Below are positions 1-7,410 of a stretch of DNA of 23,600 nucleotides, piece by piece. Source of the stretch: Lingula anatina. Lineage: Eukaryota > Brachiopoda > Lingulata > Lingulida > Lingulidae. The stretch is taken from contig NW_019775645.1 in assembly GCF_001039355.2 (NCBI RefSeq), forward strand, positions 1 through 23,600, in the 5' to 3' direction. Each line of letters starts with the position of its first letter. Position 1 is the stretch's first letter. The translations under genes were made by a program, and so were the position numbers. The notes under the pieces were generated by a model. The model was not told the DNA's origin and did no database searches. It saw only the letters and a program-made list of their open reading frames with translations.

Positions 1-1019
1 TGACAGCAGTTCTGAAATAAGAAAAACTGTATTTTGTATGATCAGTTTTCCTATTCTGAAAGAGAAAATCTCCACAGACTTAATACCATTATGACTTTTT
101 ATAGTTCATAACCATTTTTAATTGAAAGTCAACATAAAATTTAAAAGTGAAGAAAACATTTAGTTTTGCCTCATATTCCAGGCTCAGTTCCACCTTAAGA
201 CATGATGAAACATGAAGTTGTGGCAAATCACTTCTGTTTTCTATTACAAAACTTATAGAACAGTCTGATTCATCAGTGAAATGTTACTAAAACATGAAAT
301 GACAGAACTTTCCCAGATCATCACCTGATAGCCTCATATCTTGACGAAAACATCCAAAATGAAAGGATGGTTTATATTTTTTCCCATTATAAACCCCCAA
401 TAAAACTTAAAGACAACAGACAAGATAAGAAGACTTATCTGCTTTAAATCACATTTTATTCTTTCAATAAGATTCAAGTATATTTCTAAAAATTGATTTT
501 CAAGCTTTGTATTATAATTGGCATTATAAAAATATAAGAATCATCTTAACCCATACCACATATGAAGAGTCATGTTTACTTAATCAAATCCAACATATCT
601 TATTAAATAGCTTATTAAAATATATAATCCTTTGAATACATTTGATCAGAAGATAAACTTTTGAAAGTTTTTCAAAATTCTTAGTTAATGAGCACTATAT
701 TCCATCCATGGTTTTCGTGTAACCAATATAGCCCAATATATTAATCAAACTGAAAAGTGGACAAATTTGAGGTCAATGTCTAACTGTGTCTGCTTTGAAC
801 GGAGTATTCATAAAATACTATCTGATTTAGGTCAGAGTAGGGTCAAAGTTATCGCTGATTGAAAGTAAAATAAAATCATTAAAACATATTTGAATAAGAT
901 TTGATCATTAAGAAATTAAGAAAGGATTATTAAGAAGATCATTAAGATATGTGTGTCATCATGGTAATAAATTGTTCATTAATCTGCAACAACATGCTGT
1001 TTTTTCACACTGGCATTTT
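1..1019. other. 3' flank of discoidin A, no gene seen
   Basis: AT-rich sequence with no recognisable exon. The part nearest the gene (about 930-1019) matches the 3' flank of discoidin B. A minus-strand AATAAA at 455-460 is the nearest canonical poly-A signal found and would give a 3' UTR of about 560 nt; this use is inferred. Confidence 0.5.
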
Positions 1020-2308
1020 TCAACATCCAAGAACATCTGCCCTCATACAAATGTGATGATGCCAGGCCACTGGGTTAATACGCAGATAGCGGGCATACAC
1101 AGGAGTGTCAAGGACATTCTGCTGGATGGTATCCTCATCTATGTTGCCTTGGAAGGTCTGAAAAGAAAAGATGAAATAGACAAAGATTCCTTTAGTTTCT
1201 TATTATCAATGTTTTGTTGTTCTTTTGTTCTTGTGTCAAGAATTTTCTTTAAAATGTAGCCATATTTAACACTCTTCTCCAAAAGTTTTTATCGTCATTT
1301 ATATATTTATTATTTCCTCAACATATCTGGAATTTTGAAAAAACAATTTGATATGTTTATCAATTGTTTCATATTGTGGTTTAAAACAGAGTCAGCCAGC
1401 GCAAGCTATTGGACTGAACCTAGGAGGAAAGACTTACCAGCACCACTTGTATATATTTGGTGGTGTTGAGTTGGCATAATTATTGAAGGAAGCAAGAATA
1501 TACTTCACCTATATACACATTTTTTCAGCTTCTTATAAACAATGCAATATTTTACTCTTTTCCAAAGAAAACTTCTATCATTATTTACTTTTATATATAT
1601 TGTCACTAGGAATACTGAAAATATGTTTAGTTAACATACCTTGGTCTTTCCATCAGCATCATAGAGAGCTCTCATTATCAACGTGTTGTTCCCATAATGC
1701 ACCTGGTATTCCCTGACAAAACAAACATAGCCATTCCGTCCTTTAGTTAGCACTGCCGTTATTTTTCTCACTCTCCCAAAATCAAACTGGAGCCACTGGT
1801 TCTTGTCCTTAGTTGCACCATGCCAGCTTCCCTGGTTAGTGTCTTTGTCGCCAAGTGTGTACAGTCTTGAATGTGGTGGTGGAAAGTCGGAACTCCAAAC
1901 GGAAGAAGCGGTGATCTGGGAATCAGATATGGGCGATTTTCCAGACACCAGCAAGTCTCGACAGTCATCAGGGGGTATGAACGAGTCCAATTTCTGTAGT
2001 GTTTTCTCCATTTCCGTAATTTTTGCAGCCTGCTGACTTAGCTGTTGTTTCTGCTGCATTATGAGGATTGCCTGGGAGTTGAGAAGCGTCTCTTGACCTT
2101 GGACCTTCTTTTCCAAAGCAGCCATGTCTGGTGTGTTCTGGTTTTCAGGACTTCCTGCAGTCATGACAGGCAGCTCTAACATGAACATCGCTTTCCCATC
2201 TTTGGTATACTTTGGTTGGCAAGTGTTGTTTGGGACAATTTGAGATAAGGCTGAAGTCAGACCAAACAAAACCATGAACATCAGCAACATTTGCACCATG
2301 TATGCCAT
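1020..2308 (-). CDS. Secreted coiled-coil discoidin (F5/8 type C) protein, paralogue A, two exons
   Basis: Exon 1 is 2308-1640 (223 codons) and ends at an AAG|GTATGT donor. Exon 2 is 1157-1020, after a TTTTCTTTTCAG acceptor, and ends in TGA. The 482-nt intron is phase 0 and the product is 268 aa. Residues 1-22 are a hydrophobic signal peptide. Residues 23-60 hold Cys30 and a sequon at N27. Residues 62-108 are a Gln/Lys/Leu-rich coiled coil. Residues 116-268 are a complete F5/8C domain: it opens with CRDLL, has the ITASS strand, NQWLQFDFGRVRKITAV and ARYLRINP, and closes with the terminal GC pair that normally bonds to the first domain Cys. Cys196 and Cys260 are additional. Family knowledge: such domains bind glycans or phospholipid through three exposed loops. 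Inference: a secreted oligomeric lectin or adhesion protein. The start is the first ATG before the signal peptide and is conserved in paralogue B. The exact ligand is unknown. Confidence 0.93.
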
Positions 2309-2830
2309 TTTGCCAGTCTTAAAACTAGCACCTGATCCAAAATGACCTTTAGTGGGCAGATATCAAAGATCAGTGCTTTACATGTGACGTGATATCAGAT
2401 GTTTAAACAGAAGGGTAGACTTATCACATGGTCAAGTATGGTGGGAAAACATGCCATGACCTGAAGTTTCAGGCCAGAGGATATGATTACATATCAAACT
2501 TTATTAATGGGCCGCGCCAAGCTCTATTCTGTTTCTATGCTCAAAACATTCTGATGCCTTTCACACCCAAGTGCAGCCAATTGTTTTTTCTATTCTTTTT
2601 CTTTTTTGTCAAAACTATGGATGAAGTCAGATAAAGTACTCATCTAAAAGCTGTACATAACACAGAGGAGAGAAATGGCTAGCTTTGTCTCATCAACTAT
2701 TTTTATTATTTCTCTTAAAGTGTTGTAAAGTTAACTTTATCTTTTACATATTGATTCATAAGTCAATTCTACATTCCTAATAAGTAGGTCTTATCTTTAC
2801 AATGCTAATTACCAAGAAGTGGTACCAACA
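2309..2830 (-). promoter_or_regulatory. 5' flank of discoidin A, homologous to the flank of B
   Basis: The sequence immediately upstream of the discoidin A start aligns in patches with the B flank. Shared blocks include the GGCAAAATG start context, a palindrome pair near 2390-2409, the GGTAGACTT block, GGGAAAACAT and CATGACCTGAA, and further out a CAGAGGAGAGAA block and TTTGTCTCATCA. No clear TATA box is visible. The 5' UTR and promoter of A should lie here. The extent of alignment shows that the duplication carried its own control region. Confidence 0.6.
2390..2425 (-). promoter_or_regulatory. Conserved promoter block of discoidin A (TGATATCA + TGTTTAAACA)
   Basis: Two palindromes, TGATATCA (2390-2397) and TGTTTAAACA (2400-2409), are separated by 2 bp and followed by a GGTAGACTT block. 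The same palindromes at the same spacing occur upstream of B. TGTTTA-type sites can bind forkhead factors (family knowledge). Use here is inferred only from conservation between paralogues, which may simply reflect recent descent. Confidence 0.4.
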
Positions 2831-3078
2831 ATAGTATCTCCTACATAACTAAACTTGAATGCTTAAGCAGATTTGTAAGTCTAACAGTGTCTATTTTTCA
2901 TGAAGCATTCAGGAAATATTTTCTTATTAAGGTGTATTCCAGCATCATGAGTTATTTACAATAAAAAAATGCAACTAAGATGTATTTATATTATTCAGAA
3001 GGACCATTAAGATGTGTTTGTCATCATCATAAGATGTTCATTAATTTGCATGCTGTTTTTTTTCCAGACTGTCATTTT

Positions 3079-5213
3079 TCAACAGCCCAGAACATCTGCC
3101 CTCATACAAATGTGATGTTGCCAGTACACTGGGTTAATACGCAGATAGCGGGCATACACAGGAGTGTCAAGGACATTCTGCTGGATGGTATCCTCATCTA
3201 TGTTGCCTTGGAAGGTCTGAAATGAAAAGATGAATAAGACAAAGATTTCCCCTAGTTTCCACTTATTAAAGGGGTAACAACCGTTCATTAGATATCCATA
3301 TTTCACAATAAATATATTGTAAATAATTCATAGAAATACAATAAATTCTTTTTTACCCCCAAAATGGCAGTTAACACACTTATTTTGGAATTTGAGCTTG
3401 CCATCAAATCACGTGACCTCCATAGATGGCTACACTCTGTAATAATCTCTTAAGAGATAATTACAAAAAACCAAACTTTTTAGAAAAAACCCAGGGACTA
3501 ATTTTAATGTGGGAATGGATTAATTTACAATTGGTAAGTATGGAAAAATTGTCCTTTGCCCCAGGAAAATTAATTTTTTGGCCAAAATGAAAGGCTGGTA
3601 TCACTTTAAGTTTTGTTCTTGTTTTATCTCTAATGTGTGATGGTTTTTCTAAACAAGGCAGCAAAGCTGTCAAATGTACAGACAAAAAACAGAAAATAAT
3701 GATGCAAAATAGGTCATTTTGCCAATTTTGATGCAATAATAAATAATGCTTATAATAGCACTGTTAGTCAACACTGAATTTTAATCATGCACAACAGGTA
3801 ACATGGTCAATAACAGGAGCTGACCCAGAGATATTTTCTGACAGTATTCCAAAGTATCTTTGTTGATCCATCCTCTATTTTGATGATCTTCCAACAGAAA
3901 AAAAAATAAATATCAGTCAATATAAACTTAAAAATCCGAACGTCTTCCGGAAGCTGACCCAGAAGATGGTCTCAATCCATCCCTTCAATAAGATTACAGT
4001 ATCAGGACCATGAGAGACCAAAGTCACATGATGAAAGTCTCAATATTTGAAAAATGATGACAGTGCATAAAATAATATTACATAATGTTTGAAAACATAA
4101 ATAACATACAACTGCTTATGTGGAAATACAGAAAATGTGCAGAGCTTCAGGCGGTTAAATATCACAAATGCAAGTGTTTGAGAAAAAAGTTATTAAGGAA
4201 AATAAACAAAACTAGAAAAGCACTCCGAGAGTGCAGNTGACCCGATCATGCTGATTTTCGAACTTGACCTGCATATTATAAATATTCATCAATTCTGTAA
4301 GTTTCAAGCTGAAATAAAAAACAGTTTTCCACTTATCGTGTTATCGGTAAAAGTGCACGGCGACGACGGCAACGACGGCGACGACAGACGCAGATGATGG
4401 CTATATGTACAGACACATCTGTGTCTGTACATAAAAAAATGTAATATTTTATTGTTATATACAAAAATTTTTATCATCATTTCCTTTTTGAATTAATTTT
4501 TCACTCATGATATAAAAGTCATAGGTTAGTGAACATACCTTAATCTTTCCATCAGCATCATGGAGAGCTCTCATTAACAACGTGTTGTTCCCATATTGCA
4601 CCTGGTATTCCGTCACGAAACAGGCTTGGCCATTCCGTCCTTTAGTTAACACTGCTGTTAGTTTTCTCACTCTCCCAAAGTCAAACTGGAGCCACTGGTT
4701 CATGTCTCTTTTTGCAGCATGCCAGCTTCCCCCATCACCCACATTAAAAGTAAGTGTGTATAGTCTTGAACGTGGTGGGTAATGGTCAGCATTGTAAGAA
4801 GAAGAAGCTGTGATCTGCGAATCAGAAATGGGTGATTTTCCAGACACCAGCAAGTCTCGGCAGTCTTCAGGTGGTGTGAGGGCATCCAATTTATGGAGTA
4901 TTTTCTCCATCTCCATAATTTTTGCAGCCTGCTGACTTAGCTGTTGTTTCTGCTGCATTACCAGGATTGCCTGTGAGTTGAGGAGCTTCTCCTGATAATG
5001 GACCTTCTTTTCCAAAGCAGCCACATCTGCCATGGTTTGATTTCCAGAACTTCCTACCGTAATGACTGGCAGCTCTAACATGAACATTGCCTTCCCATCT
5101 TTGGTATACTTTGGTTGACAAGTGTTGTTTGGGACAATTGGAGGTAGGGCTGAATTCAGGCTGAACAAAATCATGAGCATCAGCACCTTTGGCACAACAT
5201 CGACATACGACAT
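3079..5213 (-). CDS. Secreted coiled-coil discoidin (F5/8 type C) protein, paralogue B, two exons
   Basis: Exon 1 is 5213-4539 (225 codons; donor AAG|GTATGT). Exon 2 is 3216-3079, ending in TGA. The phase-0 intron is 1322 nt, longer than in A, and carries a dispersed repeat near its 5' end. The product is 270 aa with the same plan as A: signal peptide about 1-24, short segment with Cys32, coiled coil about 64-110, and F5/8C domain 118-270 with the closing GC. Cys198 and Cys262 match the extra cysteines of A. Within the domain part of exon 1, 26 of 108 residues differ from A. Eighteen of these fall in one 38-residue stretch after ITASS, the region of two predicted binding loops. Exon 2 differs from A at 2 of 45 residues. 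Inference: a recent tandem duplicate with diverging binding specificity. Splice sites, phase and an intact frame all support a functional gene. Confidence 0.93.
4213..4440 (+). repeat. Dispersed repeat (SINE-like) in the intron of discoidin B
   Basis: The segment opens with a small perfect hairpin, GCACTC/GAGTGC (4220-4234, 3-nt loop). It continues with a GATCATGCTGATTTTCGAAC stretch, a GGCGACGACGG-type degenerate array (about 4360-4390), and a 14-bp perfect hairpin (4404-4433), and ends in an A-rich tail. The GC-rich CGACGA part is very unlike the surrounding AT-rich intron. From memory, repeats of this style occur in mollusc genomes, but the family was not identified. The N base at 4237 lies inside it. 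Confidence 0.45.
4404..4433. repeat. Perfect 14-bp inverted repeat with 2-nt loop
   Basis: TATGTACAGACACA is followed by TC and then its exact reverse complement, TGTGTCTGTACATA. It sits at the A-rich 3' end of the SINE-like repeat, within the B intron about 105 bp downstream of the exon 1 donor in the direction of transcription. It could be a terminal structure of the repeat. Confidence 0.85.
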
Positions 5214-5289
5214 TTTGCCAGTTTTAAAACTAACATCTGCTCCGAAAGTATCTTCGCAGATATCTTATATTAATGCTTAGTGTGTGTCA

Positions 5290-5325
5290 TGATATCATAT
5301 GTTTAAACAGCATGGTAGACTTCTC
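5290..5325 (-). promoter_or_regulatory. Conserved promoter block of discoidin B (TGATATCA + TGTTTAAACA)
   Basis: TGATATCA (5290-5297) and TGTTTAAACA (5300-5309), with the same 2-bp spacing and the same following GGTAGACTT block as upstream of A. The block lies about 80-110 bp upstream of the B start codon. On the minus strand an AT-rich TTAATATAAG lies between the block and the start and could act as a TATA-like element. Function is inferred. Confidence 0.4.
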
Positions 5326-5364
5326 ACAGGGTCAAATAATTGGGAAAACATCCATGACCTGAAC

Positions 5365-5601
5365 TTAGGGACCATTCCCAGACTCTATTGTACTAATTGT
5401 GGATTGATCTTTCTCAATAAATTGCAATCAACTTAAGAGGCTAAGATTTCTGAAGCTGCTGGGGGTAATTAATTATTGCTTAGCAGCTTTAGTAGGTGTG
5501 CCAGACATCTAAGCAGCTTAAGCTAAAAGCAATTTAGTGAGAAATCCCATGGGAATGAATTGATCTTGCTAGATCAATCTAGGTATGGGAACCCAGTCTT
5601 A
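5365..5601 (+). mobile_element. MITE copy E4, Tourist-like (TTA target duplication)
   Basis: A 237-bp element including TTA at both ends. The left end starts GGGACCATTCCCAGA. The inverted right end reads GACTGGGTTCCCATA. The interior shares the TTTAGTAGGTG...CAGACAT and TTTAGTGAGA blocks with E2 and E3 in the same orientation. It encodes no protein. The paralogous site upstream of discoidin A lacks it, so it is a post-duplication insertion. Confidence 0.75.
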
Positions 5602-5962
5602 TGTACCACAGGAAATGTGCACATCAAACTTGAACCATGGTTCGAGCACAAAAACAGACCACGCAGTGCTCTTTCCCATGTAAAGTCACAACACTACATG
5701 GTACAGAGCGTAGTGGGGTCTACTGTATTCTGCTCTGACCATGGTTGAAATAGTCAGATAAAGTCTCAAAGCGCTACATGAAGCAGAGGAGAGAACTGAC
5801 TCCATTTGTCTCATCAGCTATCTTCTCTTTTTCTCCTACAGCTCCGTGACTTGCACTTTATCTATTGCATATTGGGCCTTATACTTGGTGCTAAATGAAT
5901 AGGTTCCTACTTGACAACATGATTTACAAATAACTTCCCATGCAAAGTGTTCCTCAGTTACT

Positions 5963-6087
5963 TTAAAAATTAACTGCCTTGACGGCATGCTGTGCATCCA
6001 CCAGCTGAATTGCAATTAACACCATCATGAACATCACCAACATTAGTGATATCAATAATTTTTGGGAGAGTTTTCTAGAGATCTTAC
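5963..6087 (-). other. Hydrophobic read-through of the last ankyrin exon, possible alternative C-terminus
   Basis: If the donor at 6087 is not used, the ankyrin frame stays open for about 41 residues to a stop at 5963. This tail has a Lys/Arg-rich start and then a hydrophobic run, LLISLMLVMFMMVLIAIQLV, that could be a membrane anchor. At the DNA level the same run resembles the signal-peptide start of discoidin A (shared AATGTTG and TGATGTTCATG blocks). It may be a retained-intron C-terminus, a decayed discoidin signal exon, or chance. The donor GTAAGATC is strong, so normal splicing is more likely. Confidence 0.25.
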
Positions 6088-7210
6088 CTTTAAACATGCT
6101 TATAAACTTGGAAGCCTTTTCATTACCGCACTGTAGGGCTATACTTTCTGCAGTCTGAAAAAAGATATTGGACACCATTGTTTTCTGATAAAATATCAAT
6201 GATTAAACTTTCCATTTCCAATTTATTTAAATGTGATAATTAAAATATAAATTATTAAAAAAATACTTTTAGATTTACTGGAACCGATCAGCTCAGGTAC
6301 ATACTTCAACTCCTGTCACAAAAATAAATAAACAAACAAATAAATAAAAGAAAAAATAAAATATAACATATTAACTGATCCCAATATCTGTGCCTGCAAG
6401 TCCCCCGCCGTATCGCTTACCTGTCCCTTGTCATTCTGCATGAGGGGGTCAGCACCATAGGACAGCAGGATTTTTACCGTCTCCCACCTGAAAGTAATTC
6501 AAGATATTTATAAGCTTACACAATAGAAGTTTATATATTAAGATATAAATATGCTTTGTTATTTTCAGGCAGGATTTGGAATTTTTTTTATCAACCCATC
6601 ATAACTTCTTCAGTAAAAATTCCTGTTTAGGCCCAACAGCAACTGGCAGGGAAAAACAGTGTGTAAAATCTGCATACATGTGTGAGTAAACCAATGACAA
6701 ACTTCATTCATTCTCTTTATTGTTGCAATAGGCAATAGGTGTAATAATAGTCGCCTTTTTAGGGCTCATTGCCAAAGAAACTGTCTGTCTACGTAGATCA
6801 TTCCAACCCTGCGGGGACTCTCACTGAATGCAATCAGCTTTGCAGATGAACAGGCCTCCTCTTTGCTTTGTAAAGAATACAGAAAAGCTGGTGATTATAC
6901 AAGTAGATTGGCTACAATAGGAGGTGTGTTAATCTGTTTATCTGATTGCATTCAACAAGAGCCCCTTTGGAGTTGGATCGATCTACGTTGACCAACAGTT
7001 TCAGTAGGAATGGGCCCTTAGACTACCTTTCATATCTGACAGCCTCGTGTAGTGGCCGCGTCCTCTGTTTGATACAGATACCATTTGGGTTTACACCATA
7101 GTCAAGTAGAAGTTGAACAATTTCCGAACTTCCTCTAATTGCGGCACCAACAATGGCAGATGTGTTCTCTTTCAGTTTTGGCTCATGGTCAAGAAGTGCT
7201 GATGCAGCTT
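6088..7210 (-). CDS. Ankyrin-repeat protein, three internal exons (partial gene)
   Basis: Three exons join in frame on the minus strand: 7210-7027 (184 nt, acceptor CTCTCAG, donor GTAGTC), 6487-6421 (67 nt, acceptor CTTTCAG, donor GTAAGCG) and 6154-6088 (67 nt, acceptor TTTTTTCAG, donor GTAAGATC). The phases fit (2 then 0). The joined peptide of about 105 aa carries two recognisable ankyrin repeats, seen in AAIRGSSEIVQLLLDYGVNPN and TRPLHEAVRYERWETVKILL with LSYGADPLMQNDKGQTA, flanked by a partial N-terminal repeat and a capping helix. Ankyrin repeats mediate protein-protein binding. The TRPLHEAV...LLSYGADP pattern recalls BCOR-type ankyrins, but that is memory only. The 5' exons are not recognised above 7210. 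The last exon ends in phase 1, so more coding sequence should follow, either by read-through to a stop near 5963 or in exons not found. The first donor, GTAGTC, is a weak match to consensus and sits next to MITE E1. Confidence 0.8.
6759..7020 (+). mobile_element. MITE copy E1, Tourist-like, with long imperfect terminal inverted repeats
   Basis: A 262-bp element between TTA (6759-6761) and TTA (7018-7020). The termini GGGCTCATT and AATGGGCCC start imperfect inverted repeats of about 75 bp, including ACGTAGATC against GATCTACGT and CTGAATGCAATCAG against CTGATTGCATTC. The TTA duplication fits PIF/Harbinger-type transposition (family knowledge). The element is non-coding. Its right end is 6 bp from the donor edge of the ankyrin exon at 7027, inside the intron. 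Confidence 0.8.
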
Positions 7211-7335
7211 CTGAGAGTAAGACAAATATCAAGGATAACAATCATGTCATATCATCAAATATAATACATAATACATATCTTTCAAAATACATTGTTAAAT
7301 TTGAACTATGCAGAGAAACCAAATGTTGAAAAGAA

Positions 7336-7410
<75 letters not shown>

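Larger units (their letters stand above)
930..5940. repeat. Tandem duplication carrying the two discoidin genes
   Basis: Two homologous units lie head to tail: roughly 930-2830 (A) and 2990-5940 (B). Homology covers the sequence 3' of the stop (both have ATTAAGAT, GTCATCATC and TTCATTAAT near the 3' flank), both exons, intron edges and several hundred bases of 5' flank. Unit B is longer because of a larger intron with a dispersed repeat and because MITE E4 (5365-5601) sits in its 5' flank. Boundaries were judged by eye and may be off by 50-100 bp. Confidence 0.8.

Noticed and set aside
951-1259. Plus-strand open frame over exon 2 of discoidin A
   Set aside because: It is the antisense shadow of the minus-strand coding exon; a near copy lies over exon 2 of B.
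3461-3736. Minus-strand open frame of about 90 codons in the discoidin B intron
   Set aside because: No domain, no conservation with the A intron and no splice partners; it fits chance in an AT-rich intron.
5560-5748. Plus-strand open frame crossing the right end of E4
   Set aside because: It starts inside the MITE and runs into the promoter flank of discoidin B; no protein-like pattern.
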